Shown here in pieces: positions 50,424 through 57,896 of a stretch of DNA of 64,000 bases. Source of the DNA: Mycolicibacterium aurum. Lineage in GTDB: Bacteria; Actinomycetota; Actinomycetes; Mycobacteriales; Mycobacteriaceae. The first letter of the stretch is position 1; each line of letters begins with the position of its first letter. The notes under the pieces were generated by a model, which saw only the letters and a list, made by a program, of their open reading frames with translations, had not been told where the DNA came from and searched no databases. Position numbers and translations under genes: made by a program. Location of the stretch: contig LT549889.1 in assembly GCA_900078775.1 (NCBI GenBank), positions 5,456,001-5,520,000 on the forward strand, in the 5' to 3' direction.

Positions 50424-52236
50424 TCCGCCGCCGGCGATCGCCCAACACGGACTGATCGGCGACCTGCGCACCTGCGCGCTGGTCGCCACCGACGGCACCA
50501 TCGACTGGTTCTGCGCCCCGCGGTTCGACTCGCCGAGCGTGTTCGGCGCCATCCTGGACCGGGACCGCGGCGGCAGTTGGGGACTGACACCCACCACCGA
50601 GGTGACCCGGACCCAGCAGTTCTACTACCCGGACACCGCGGTGCTGATCACCCGGTTCCTGACCCCCGACGGGGTGGCCGAGGTACACGACTTCATGCCG
50701 GTATCAACCCCGGATGAGTTGGATCACCGCCAACGCGTGGTCCGCCGGGTCAGCGGGGTGCGCGGCACCCTGCGGCTGCGAATGTGTCTGGACGCCCGGC
50801 CCGATTACGCCCGGCAGTCCTGCACCGCCGAGCCGTCCGGGGACGGGGTGCTCGTCACCGGCGACGGGGTGCGCCTCGGGCTGATCGCCTCGACCGATCT
50901 ACAGATCGAGGACGGCGATGAGAACACCGAGGTGTCAGCCGAATTCGAGCTGGGCACCGGGGACACCGCGCTGTTCATCCTGGAGATGCTTGACACGGGC
51001 GACGAGGTCACCGCCTGCGCGGTGGACCGCACCGACGCGCTGCTCCACGCCACCACCGCCTTCTGGCGGGACTGGGTGGCGACCTCCACCTACACCGGGC
51101 GGTGGCGCGAGATGGTGCACCGCTCGGCCATCACCCTCAAGCTGCTCACCCACGAACCGACCGGCGCGATCGTCGCCGCACCCACCACCAGCCTGCCCGC
51201 CCCGGTCGGCGGCAGCCGGAACTGGGACTACCGCTACGTTTGGATCCGTGACGCCGGGTTCAGCATGTACGCCCTGCTGCGGCTCGGATTCGTCGACGAG
51301 GCACGGGATTTCACCCGGTGGCTGTCCGAAAGGATGGGGCAACGCGACGGCGACGACGACCGCCGGCTCGGGCCGCTGCGGGTGCTCTACGACATCGACG
51401 GCAACCTGCCCGACGAGCGGGAACTCGACCATCTGGCCGGCTACCGGGACTCCCGGCCGGTGCGCATCGGCAATGCGGCGGCCCGCCAACTGCAGCTGGA
51501 CATCTACGGCGAGATCATCGACTCGGTGTATCTGTTCAACAAGCACGGGCCCGGCATCAGCCACGACGCGTGGTGTGACGTCACCGCCATCGTCGACTGG
51601 GTCGCCGAGAACTGGGACCGCGCCGACGCCGGCATGTGGGAGGTCCGTGACGACGAGATGTCCTACACCACATCGCGATTGATGTGCTGGGTGGCGATCG
51701 AGCGGGCGATCCGGATCGCCCGGGCCCGGGGTCTGCCGGCCGACCTGGTGGCCTGGTCGACGGCGCGCGACGAGATCTACGAGCGGATCATGGCCAAGTC
51801 CTGGAACGCGGATCTGCGGGCCTTCACCCGGGTGGAGGGCGGCACCGATCTGGATGCCGGGCTGTTGCTGATGCCGATGCTGAAGTTCCTGTCCCCGGCC
51901 GATCCGCGCTTCCTGTCCACCCTCGACGCCATCGAAAAGCATTTGGTCACCGACAGTCTGGTCTTCCGCTACGAGCCGGGGACCGACGGTCTGGACGGCA
52001 CCGAGGGCACCTTCTCCATCTGCTCGTTCTGGTACGTGGAGGCGCTGACCCGGGCCGGCCGGCTCAAGGATGCGCAGCTGGCGCTGGAGAAGATGTTCAC
52101 CTACGCCAACCACGTCGGGCTGTATGCCGAGCAGGTCAGTGCCACCGGCGACCAGGTCGGCAACTTCCCGCAGGCATTCACCCATCTGGCCCTGATCAGT
52201 GCCGCCATCAATCTGGACCGGGCGCTGAACGGGTGA
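50416..52236 (+). CDS. GH15 trehalase/glucoamylase-like protein
   Basis: This 606-residue family 15 glycoside hydrolase starts with 'AIAQHGLIGDLRTCALVATD' and 'GTIDWFCAPRFDSPSVFGA', as in mycobacterial GH15 trehalases. The catalytic (alpha/alpha)6 barrel includes 'RNWDYRYVWIRDAGFSMYAL' and 'MWEVRDDEMSYTTSRLM'. Such enzymes split trehalose into glucose. Together with G6PD it would feed the pentose phosphate pathway after phosphorylation. Coupled translation with zwf is likely. Confidence 0.87.
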   Translation: MSDPPPAIAQHGLIGDLRTCALVATDGTIDWFCAPRFDSPSVFGAILDRDRGGSWGLTPTTEVTRTQQFYYPDTAVLITRFLTPDGVAEVHDFMPVSTPDELDHRQRVVRRVSGVRGTLRLRMCLDARPDYARQSCTAEPSGDGVLVTGDGVRLGLIASTDLQIEDGDENTEVSAEFELGTGDTALFILEMLDTGDEVTACAVDRTDALLHATTAFWRDWVATSTYTGRWREMVHRSAITLKLLTHEPTGAIVAAPTTSLPAPVGGSRNWDYRYVWIRDAGFSMYALLRLGFVDEARDFTRWLSERMGQRDGDDDRRLGPLRVLYDIDGNLPDERELDHLAGYRDSRPVRIGNAAARQLQLDIYGEIIDSVYLFNKHGPGISHDAWCDVTAIVDWVAENWDRADAGMWEVRDDEMSYTTSRLMCWVAIERAIRIARARGLPADLVAWSTARDEIYERIMAKSWNADLRAFTRVEGGTDLDAGLLLMPMLKFLSPADPRFLSTLDAIEKHLVTDSLVFRYEPGTDGLDGTEGTFSICSFWYVEALTRAGRLKDAQLALEKMFTYANHVGLYAEQVSATGDQVGNFPQAFTHLALISAAINLDRALNG

Positions 52237-52268
52237 CCAGATCCGCCGCGCTGCGCCATGATGGGGCG

Positions 52269-52934
52269 ATGGGGAAAGCACTCGTGGCGGGCACAGTGGT
52301 ATCCATGCTGGCGGCCGCCCTGGTCACCGCCACACCGGCGGCCGCGGAGTTCGACTATCAGCCGCTGTGGCCGTTCACATCCCAGGACGACGCCGATCAC
52401 TGGGCGCGCGACGGCGGCGAGCCTTGGCATGCCGACGCCGAGGCGACCGCACTGCGCTTCACCCGGGAATACCTGCGATTCGGTGAGATCGACCGGGTGA
52501 CGGCCGTCGAGACGGAGGACGGCGAGGCCTGGATCGGTGTCGGCTACTCCCTCGGCGAGGGCGAAACGTCGACCGTCGCAACGATTCACCTGGCCCGCTA
52601 CGGTGACGATCCGGGCGCGCCCTGGGAGGTGGTGGGCACCCGCGACGAGATACTCACCCTCCAGGTGCCGTCCTACGGCGCGGCGGTGGGTCCGGTGTTC
52701 GAGGCCGGCGGTACCATCAGCGGCGTCGACGAGAGCCTGCGCCTGCAGGTCCATCAGACTTCCGAAATCGGCGGCTACTGCTGCCTGCCGGCCGGCGGGC
52801 AGGACACGCCGTGGTCCGCCGAGGTCAGCACCGACGGTGCGGAACCCGGCGTCGCCATCCTGGTGGTGTCCACCGGCGGCCACGTCGCCGAGGTCGAACG
52901 ATTCGCGGTCACCGGCTTGCGGTTCGGCGGGTAG
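52269..52934 (+). CDS. Exported hypothetical protein
   Basis: This 221-residue protein has a signal peptide (MGKALVAGTVVSMLAAALVT, cleaved near AAAE) followed by a soluble domain. 'FDYQPLWPFTSQDDADHWAR' and 'GYCCLPAGGQ' are notable, and the adjacent Cys pair could hold a disulfide or metal. It resembles mycobacterial exported proteins of unknown role. It follows the GH15 gene by 32 bases and converges with the diiron gene. Confidence 0.65.
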   Translation: MGKALVAGTVVSMLAAALVTATPAAAEFDYQPLWPFTSQDDADHWARDGGEPWHADAEATALRFTREYLRFGEIDRVTAVETEDGEAWIGVGYSLGEGETSTVATIHLARYGDDPGAPWEVVGTRDEILTLQVPSYGAAVGPVFEAGGTISGVDESLRLQVHQTSEIGGYCCLPAGGQDTPWSAEVSTDGAEPGVAILVVSTGGHVAEVERFAVTGLRFGG

Positions 52935-52939
52935 GCGGG

Positions 52940-54037
52940 TCAGCCCGCCGCGGCGATGACGTCGTCGACCTCGCGGGCCCGGTCGGCCATCTCGGCGTGC
53001 GCCTTGTCCAGGGCGTCGGCCTGGTCCTCGTCCGACTTCATCAGCGCGTCGATGTCGGAGCCGGCCATGTCCAGAACGCCCATGTCGGAGAATGCCTTCT
53101 GCACCTTGGTACCCCACAGCCCGATGTCCTTCACGATCGGCACGATGCGGCTGAACAGGTGGGACCGGAACTGGATCATCAGCGGTGACGTGTCGACCCA
53201 CTCGGCGCAGGCCTGCACGTCGAGGCCGAGGGTCTCGAAGACCTCCTCGCCGCGGAACCGGTCGCGCATCAGGTAGCAGGCCTGCACCACGAATTCTTCG
53301 CGCTCGTCGCGTTCGGCGTCGGTCAGCGCGGCGTAGTAGTCCTTCAGCGAGATTCGGCCGAAGGCGACGTGGCGGGCTTCGTCCTGCATGACGTAGGCCA
53401 ACACCTGCTTGGCCAGGGAATCGGGTGCCGCCATGTCGCGCAGCACGCCGAACGCGGCCAGGGCAAGTCCCTCGATGAGCACCTGCATGCCGAGATAGGG
53501 CATGTCCCAACGGGAATCACGCAGGGTGTCATCCAGCAGCGAGGTCAGGTTGGTGTTGATTGGGTAGACCATGCCGACCTTGTCGTGCAGGAACCGGGAG
53601 AAGGCCTCGACGTGACGGGCCTCGTCCATGGTCTGGGTGGCCGCATAGAACTTGGCGTCCATGTCCGGGACGACCTCGACGATCTTGGCCGCGCACACCA
53701 TCGCGCCCTGCTCGCCGTGCAGGAACTGGGAGAACTGCCAGGACTGGAAGTGCTGGCGCATCTCGGCGTGGCGGGCCGCGTCGGCGGCCTCCCACATCGG
53801 GCTGCCGAACAGTGGATGGAACTCATCGGGTAACCCGATGGGATTCATCGGGTCGACGTCCTGTGTCCAGTCGATCCGGGACTGGGCGTCCCATTGTTTG
53901 TCCTTACCCTTCTGGTACAGCGAGAGCAGCCGGGCCCGGCCCTCGTCGTACTCCCAGGTGAAGCGGGCGTCGCCGGCGCTGGGGAACTCCCGCAGGTACG
54001 GGTCCGGCACCTCGGTGTACTTGGTCCTTGTTGACAT
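52940..54037 (-). CDS. Ferritin-like diiron protein
   Basis: This 365-residue protein has a ferritin-like helical fold with two ExxH metal motifs: DEARHVEAF (near 139-147) and DEARHVAFG (near 219-227). Earlier 'GEQGAM' may give another Glu ligand. The group includes diiron oxygenases such as AurF-like and R2-like enzymes, but the reaction is not known. A CRP-like site lies 34 bases upstream of the start. A final charged segment of about 50 residues is unusual. Confidence 0.78.
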   Translation of the reverse strand: MSTRTKYTEVPDPYLREFPSAGDARFTWEYDEGRARLLSLYQKGKDKQWDAQSRIDWTQDVDPMNPIGLPDEFHPLFGSPMWEAADAARHAEMRQHFQSWQFSQFLHGEQGAMVCAAKIVEVVPDMDAKFYAATQTMDEARHVEAFSRFLHDKVGMVYPINTNLTSLLDDTLRDSRWDMPYLGMQVLIEGLALAAFGVLRDMAAPDSLAKQVLAYVMQDEARHVAFGRISLKDYYAALTDAERDEREEFVVQACYLMRDRFRGEEVFETLGLDVQACAEWVDTSPLMIQFRSHLFSRIVPIVKDIGLWGTKVQKAFSDMGVLDMAGSDIDALMKSDEDQADALDKAHAEMADRAREVDDVIAAAG

Positions 54038-54070
54038 GATGTCCCGCCTATCCCGCGCACCCGCGTGGTC

Positions 54071-54088
54071 CTGTGACTCACCTCACAG
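54071..54088 (-). promoter_or_regulatory. CRP-like operator upstream of the diiron gene
   Basis: CTGTGA-CTCACC-TCACAG is a perfect 6-bp inverted repeat with a 6-base spacer and contains the CRP pattern TGTGA(N6)TCACA. It is centred about 42 bases from the diiron ATG. Mycobacterial CRP (Rv3676 type) binds this pattern in response to cAMP. Confidence 0.55.
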
Positions 54089-54146
54089 TGTGGCACCGTC
54101 GGCCGGGGACGCCAACGACATTGCCCATCGGTACAGCTATTTCTTA

Positions 54147-54160
54147 ATACAGAAAAGTAT
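54147..54160 (+). promoter_or_regulatory. Possible ArsR operator
   Basis: ATAC-N6-GTAT (54147-54150 and 54157-54160) lies 13 bases before the ArsR ATG in an AT-rich stretch that includes TATGTACTAT. ArsR-family genes are usually autorepressed at such sites. Confidence 0.4.
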
Positions 54161-54173
54161 GTACTATCTCCGC

Positions 54174-54503
54174 ATGGAGACTGTCGTGCGGCGGGACGCG
54201 CTGGCCCGCTTCGGTTACGCACTGTCGGACGCGACCCGGGCATCGATTCTGTTGAGCCTGCGTGCGGGCGGTCGCTACCCCTCCGACCTGGCCGACGAGA
54301 TGCAGGTGTCCCGTCAGATCGTGTCCAATCACCTGGCCTGCCTGCGGGGCTGCGGGCTGGTCGTGGCGGTGCCCGAGGGGCGGCGCAGCCGCTACGAACT
54401 GGCCGACGCCCGTATCGGTCACGCCCTGGATGATCTCGTCGGGCTGGTGCTTGCGGTCGACCCGAACTGCTGCCCGGTCAGCGGCGGCGAAGGCTGCTGC
54501 TGA
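54174..54503 (+). CDS. ArsR/SmtB-family metal sensor
   Basis: This 109-residue winged-helix regulator has its HTH at 'YPSDLADEMQVSRQIVSNHL' (near 42-61). The C-terminal end 'DPNCCPVSGGEGCC' has four Cys, probable metal ligands as in CmtR/KmtR-like sensors. It is coupled to the downstream CDF exporter (TGATG overlap), so metal binding probably relieves repression of that gene. The metal could be Zn, Cd, Ni or Co; sequence does not decide. Confidence 0.85.
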   Translation: METVVRRDALARFGYALSDATRASILLSLRAGGRYPSDLADEMQVSRQIVSNHLACLRGCGLVVAVPEGRRSRYELADARIGHALDDLVGLVLAVDPNCCPVSGGEGCC

Positions 54504-55138
54504 TGGCCATCGGGGTGCCCGCGCTGCCGGCCGAGCGGCGTCGTCTGCTGTCGAATCGGATTCGGCTGTTCGTGGGAATCACCATCAGTTACAACGTGAT
54601 CGAGGCCGTCGTCGCCCTGACCGAAGGCGCGCGTGTCTCATCGACCGCGCTGATCGGCTTCGGGCTGGACTCCGTCATCGAGGTGTCCTCGGCGGCGGCG
54701 GTGGCCTGGCAGTTCGCCGGCCGTGATCCCGAGGCGCGCGAAAAGATCGCCCTGCGGGTCATCGCCTTCTCGTTCTTCGGTCTGGCCGCCTTCGTCGCCG
54801 TGGACGCGGTGCGAACGCTGCTGGGGTACGGCGAGGCCCGGCATTCGACCATCGGCATCGTGCTGGCCGCGGTGAGTCTGGCGGTCATGCCGGTGCTGTC
54901 CTGGGCGCAGCGCCGCGCGGGACGCGAACTCGGTTCGTCCTCGGCGGTCGCGGATTCCAAGCAGACCCTGCTCTGCACCTATCTGTCCGGGGTGCTGCTG
55001 ATCGGGCTGGTCCTCAACTCGTTGTTCGGATGGTCCTGGGCCGATCCGATCGCGGCGCTGGTCATCGCCGTCGTCGCGGTGCGTGAGGGCGTCGAGGCCT
55101 GGCGCGGGGATGTGTGCTGCGCCCAGGGGGTGAATTGA
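54503..55138 (+). CDS. CDF-type cation transporter
   Basis: This 211-residue membrane protein has six predicted helices, with 'FGLDSVIEVSSAAAVAWQF' in TM2 and 'AVADSKQTLLCTYLSGVLL' in TM5. The usual CDF His-x-x-x-Asp pairs are replaced by Asp/Ser/Glu combinations. The cytosolic C-terminal domain is missing, which marks the Rv2025c-like short subfamily. The C-terminus has GDVCCAQ. It should export the cation that the ArsR sensor detects. Confidence 0.83.
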   Translation: MAIGVPALPAERRRLLSNRIRLFVGITISYNVIEAVVALTEGARVSSTALIGFGLDSVIEVSSAAAVAWQFAGRDPEAREKIALRVIAFSFFGLAAFVAVDAVRTLLGYGEARHSTIGIVLAAVSLAVMPVLSWAQRRAGRELGSSSAVADSKQTLLCTYLSGVLLIGLVLNSLFGWSWADPIAALVIAVVAVREGVEAWRGDVCCAQGVN

Positions 55139-55139
55139 G

Positions 55140-55481
55140 GTGGCTCGACTCGACGATCCGGCCCGGCGTCGCTACTGGCAGGAGATGGCGGCCGCCCGTG
55201 CGGCGGACACGGCGCAGCGACGATGGCATCACCTGGAGCGCGCGCATATCGTCTCGCAGCCCGATCCGTGGCTGCACACCTGCAACCACGCGGCGATGCT
55301 GAAACTGGCCGTGACACAGCGTGATCGGCGTGAAGCGGTCGGCCAGGTGCTGCGGTTGATGCTGGCCGCGCCGGGATCGCTGACCGGACGCTATCCGGAG
55401 GGTAACACCGGCCGTGCGTCGGCGGGCCTGATGACCCCGATGTCGATACCGGCTGACCTGGAGATCCCGGGTCGACGGTGA
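55140..55481 (+). CDS. DUF3703 protein
   Basis: This 113-residue DUF3703 protein has the family core 'WHHLERAHIVSQPDPWLHTC', a His-rich helix, and 'GSLTGRYPEGNTGRA'. His and Cys residues in the core could bind a metal. It follows the CDF exporter after one base and begins with GTG, so it is part of the metal operon. Its 3' end is repeated at 56545-56572, next to the tRNA-Gly. Confidence 0.82.
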   Translation: MARLDDPARRRYWQEMAAARAADTAQRRWHHLERAHIVSQPDPWLHTCNHAAMLKLAVTQRDRREAVGQVLRLMLAAPGSLTGRYPEGNTGRASAGLMTPMSIPADLEIPGRR

Positions 55482-55517
55482 TTCGTGGAGCCGATGACGG
55501 GAATCGAACCCGCGTAT
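55473..55517. repeat. Duplicated tRNA-Gly 3' end, distal copy
   Basis: The 45 bases at 55473-55517 are identical to 56563-56607, which covers the CCA, acceptor and T-arm of tRNA-Gly. This copy has no 5' half, so it is not a tRNA. It lies just after the DUF3703 stop and looks like one end of an insertion at the tRNA 3' end. Weaker similarity (23 of 26 bases) extends leftward into DUF3703. Confidence 0.85.
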
Positions 55518-55708
55518 GCCCACCGAGTTGGCACAGGATTAATTCGGTCGACACGTCCCAACCGGAAAGCTACCTTCGTCGGGTTGAAGATTCGTGCGTC
55601 CCAACGAGGTGTGTTTCATGACGGTCCGAGCAACGGCAGCCGACCCAGGTCGACTGCCCTACGCGCATGCCCTGACTGAGATAAGCCAAAGCCAAAGGAG
55701 CACCTCCC

Positions 55709-56455
55709 GTGGACCTTCCACGCATCTTCACCATCCGCGAAAGTAGCCACCGTATTCACAACCCGTTCACCGCCGGCAAGCTCGCCACCCTGGGGCAGGC
55801 GCTGCACCTGAAACCCGGGACGAGCGTGCTCGACCTCGCCAGCGGGTCGGGCGAAATGCTCTGCACCTGGGCCCGTGACCACGGTGTCACCGGGACCGGA
55901 GTGGACATCAGCAGCGTTTTCACCGAGCAGGCCCGCGTCCGTGCCGCTGAACTCGGCGTCTCGGATCGGGTCACCTTCGTGCACGCCGACGCCTCCAGCT
56001 TTGTCGCGGACAAGCCGGTCGATCTCGCCGCATGCGTGGGCGCAACCTGGATCGGAGGCGGCGTTGCCGGCACCGTCGAGCTGCTCGGCGAGAGTCTCCG
56101 CCCCGGCGGCTTGATGCTGATCGGTGAGCCGTACTGGCGTCAGGAAGTGCCCGACCAGGAAACCGCCACGGGTTGCGGTGCGAGTGGTAAGGACGACTTC
56201 CTGGTATTGCCGGAGCTGATCGAACGGTTCGGCGATCTCGGGTGCGACGTCGTGGAAATGGTGTTGGCAGATCAAGACAGCTGGGACCGGTACCAGGCGG
56301 CGCAGTGGCTCAACCTTCGCCGCTGGCTCGACGACAATCCAGACGACGAGCTGGCCGCCGAGGTACGGGCCGAGCTCACTAATGAGCCCGGCCGCTATAC
56401 GCGGTACCAGCGTGAATACCTCGGCTGGGGAGTATTCGCACTGATGGGCCGCTGA
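55709..56455 (+). CDS. Class I SAM-dependent methyltransferase inside the tRNA-Gly island
   Basis: This 248-residue methyltransferase has motif I VLDLASGSGEMLCTW (near 40-54), motif II 'GTGVDISSVF' and motif IV 'DLAACVGATWIGGG'. A late 'GEPYWRQEVPD' resembles the ubiE/small-molecule methyltransferase group. It begins with GTG after AAAGGAG. It is the only gene on the insertion and so is probably cargo. The substrate is not predictable. Confidence 0.8.
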   Translation: MDLPRIFTIRESSHRIHNPFTAGKLATLGQALHLKPGTSVLDLASGSGEMLCTWARDHGVTGTGVDISSVFTEQARVRAAELGVSDRVTFVHADASSFVADKPVDLAACVGATWIGGGVAGTVELLGESLRPGGLMLIGEPYWRQEVPDQETATGCGASGKDDFLVLPELIERFGDLGCDVVEMVLADQDSWDRYQAAQWLNLRRWLDDNPDDELAAEVRAELTNEPGRYTRYQREYLGWGVFALMGR

Positions 56456-56562
56456 CAGTGCGCGAGCGCGGGTCTGGGCGACATACTGCCCGGGCCCGCG
56501 TATGGCCCTGGTCGATCACCGGGTTGAGTGGGGTCGGGATCGCGGACCTGGAGGTCTCGGGG

Positions 56563-56607
56563 CGACGGTGATTCGTGGAGCCGATGACGGGAATCGAACC
56601 CGCGTAT
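56563..56607. repeat. Duplicated tRNA-Gly 3' end, copy within the intact tRNA
   Basis: This is the right copy of the 45-bp repeat. It includes the CCA and T-arm of tRNA-Gly. Just to its left is a version of the last ~10 codons of DUF3703 (ADLEVSGRR, compared with ADLEIPGRR), with three mismatches in 26 bases. Confidence 0.85.
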
Positions 56608-56649
56608 TCAGCTTGGGAAGCTGATGTTCTGCCATTGAACTACATCGGC
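56576..56649 (-). tRNA. tRNA-Gly (anticodon CCC)
   Basis: On the minus strand the acceptor stem GCCGATG pairs with CATCGGC. The D-arm is GTTC...GAAC, the anticodon arm TCAGC-TTCCCAA-GCTGA (anticodon CCC at 56615-56617) and the T-arm GCGGG-TTCGATT-CCCGT. Discriminator U and an encoded CCA follow. All stems are intact, so it should be functional despite the insertion beside it. Confidence 0.92.
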
Positions 56650-56712
56650 ATGTTCGATCAGGAAGGCTAGCATCCGCCGTCGTCGATCGGGCAGGAGCCC
56701 ACAGGGGGAGTC

Positions 56713-57150
56713 ATGAAACGTCTCGCAGCAGCCGCGCTCGCCGCCCTGGCCACCGTCGCCGCGCCCACCGCGGCCGCCACCCCACCCGAGGGGGACGTGG
56801 AGCGCACCGACCTGGCCACCGGCACCACCTCCGCGCCGATCGTGCTCGACACGCAGGGCCGCCCGACCACCCTCTACGTGCAGGAACTGCTGCTGCACCC
56901 GCCGTCGTCGAGCGGGTGGCACACCCATCCGGGCCTGGAACACACCGTCATCACCGGCGGCAGCGTGACGATCCAGACCGCCCAGCAGTGCGCGCCGACG
57001 CCCTATCTGGCCGGCAGCGCGGTCGTCATCCCGGCCGGCGTACCGCACATCGTGCGCAACGACAGCCCGCACGACGCCAATGCCGTCGTCACCTACACGT
57101 TGCCCGCCGACCTCCCGGTCCGCCAGGACGCGCCCGCAGCCTGCCCCTGA
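56713..57150 (+). CDS. Exported cupin-domain protein
   Basis: This 145-residue protein has a signal peptide (MKRLAAAALAALATVAAPTA, cleaved near AAAT) and a single cupin barrel. Cupin motif 1 is 'GWHTHPGLEHTVITGG', with His-x-His and Glu-like metal positions. Motif 2 is 'VVIPAGVPHIVRN', with the final His. It may bind a metal outside the cell; its function is unknown. It lies 63 bases from the tRNA 5' end. Confidence 0.82.
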   Translation: MKRLAAAALAALATVAAPTAAATPPEGDVERTDLATGTTSAPIVLDTQGRPTTLYVQELLLHPPSSSGWHTHPGLEHTVITGGSVTIQTAQQCAPTPYLAGSAVVIPAGVPHIVRNDSPHDANAVVTYTLPADLPVRQDAPAACP

Positions 57151-57177
57151 CCGGCACCCGGCCGCTAGGCTCGTCGC

Positions 57178-57747
57178 GTGCTGCTCTCCGATCGCGATAT
57201 CCGCGCCGAGATCGCCGCGGGCCGGCTGGCGCTGGACCCGCACGATGACTCCCTGATCCAGCCGTCGAGTGTCGACGTCCGCCTGGACAGCCTGTTCCGG
57301 GTGTTCAACAACACCCGCTACACCCACATCGACCCGGCGCAGCGCCAGGACGATCTGACCAGCCTGGTCGAACCCAAGGAGGGTGAGCCCTTCGTGCTGC
57401 ACCCCGGCGAGTTCGTGCTGGGCTCGACGCTGGAGCGGTGCTCGCTGCCCGACGATCTGGCCGGCCGGCTGGAAGGCAAGTCCTCGCTCGGACGGCTCGG
57501 GCTGCTGACCCACTCCACGGCGGGGTTCATCGACCCCGGCTTCTCCGGTCACATCACCCTGGAGCTGTCCAACGTCGCCAACCTGCCGATCACCCTGTGG
57601 CCTGGCATGAAGATCGGCCAGCTCTGCCTGCTGCGACTGACCAGCCCCGCCGAGCATCCGTACGGCTCCTCGGTGGCCGGCTCCAAGTACCAGGGGCAGC
57701 GTGGACCGACCCCGTCGCGCTCATATCTGAACTTCGTCAAACCCTGA
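57178..57747 (+). CDS. dcd: dCTP deaminase
   Basis: This 189-residue enzyme matches dCTP deaminase. In mycobacteria the enzyme is the bifunctional form that makes dUMP directly. It begins MLLSDRDIRAEIAAGRLALD, and 'SSVDVRLDSLFRVF', 'GKSSLGRLGLLTHSTAGFID' and 'GFSGHITLELSN' are the conserved active-site segments. It starts with GTG, with TAGGCT 7 bases before it, so the mRNA is probably leaderless. The tail 'SKYQGQRGPTPSRSY' is complete. Confidence 0.95.
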   Translation: MLLSDRDIRAEIAAGRLALDPHDDSLIQPSSVDVRLDSLFRVFNNTRYTHIDPAQRQDDLTSLVEPKEGEPFVLHPGEFVLGSTLERCSLPDDLAGRLEGKSSLGRLGLLTHSTAGFIDPGFSGHITLELSNVANLPITLWPGMKIGQLCLLRLTSPAEHPYGSSVAGSKYQGQRGPTPSRSYLNFVKP

Positions 57748-57762
57748 ACCCGCGTAGGGTTT
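57739..57762 (+). terminator. Weak hairpin overlapping dcd stop
   Basis: AAACCCT (57739-57745) pairs with AGGGTTT (57756-57762) around a 10-base loop over the dcd stop codon, with TTGTT after. It is too weak to be sure of termination. Confidence 0.3.
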
Positions 57763-57896
57763 GTTACGTGCCTTAGCTGAGCCCGCCGGCTGTAACGGGG
57801 GCGGCACTCGCGGCGATGAAGTATCTAGTCGCCGGTTTGTGTCGCGAGGTCGGCATCGGCGAAAAGCGCGATATAGCAAATACTTTGGAGGGGCAA

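Larger units (their letters stand above)
55473..56607. mobile_element. 1.1-kb island inserted at the tRNA-Gly 3' end
   Basis: Perfect 45-bp direct repeats (55473-55517 and 56563-56607) enclose about 1.05 kb whose only gene is a SAM methyltransferase (55709-56455). The intact tRNA lies at the right end with its 3' end toward the insert, and the partial copy lies at the left, as expected for integration at a tRNA 3' end. There is no integrase. It may be a decayed element or a recombinational insertion from a related strain. Confidence 0.6.

Noticed and set aside
55482..55560. Second tRNA after DUF3703
   Set aside because: Only the 3' half matches tRNA-Gly. The bases after 55517 do not form an anticodon arm or acceptor partner, so it is a repeat, not a tRNA.
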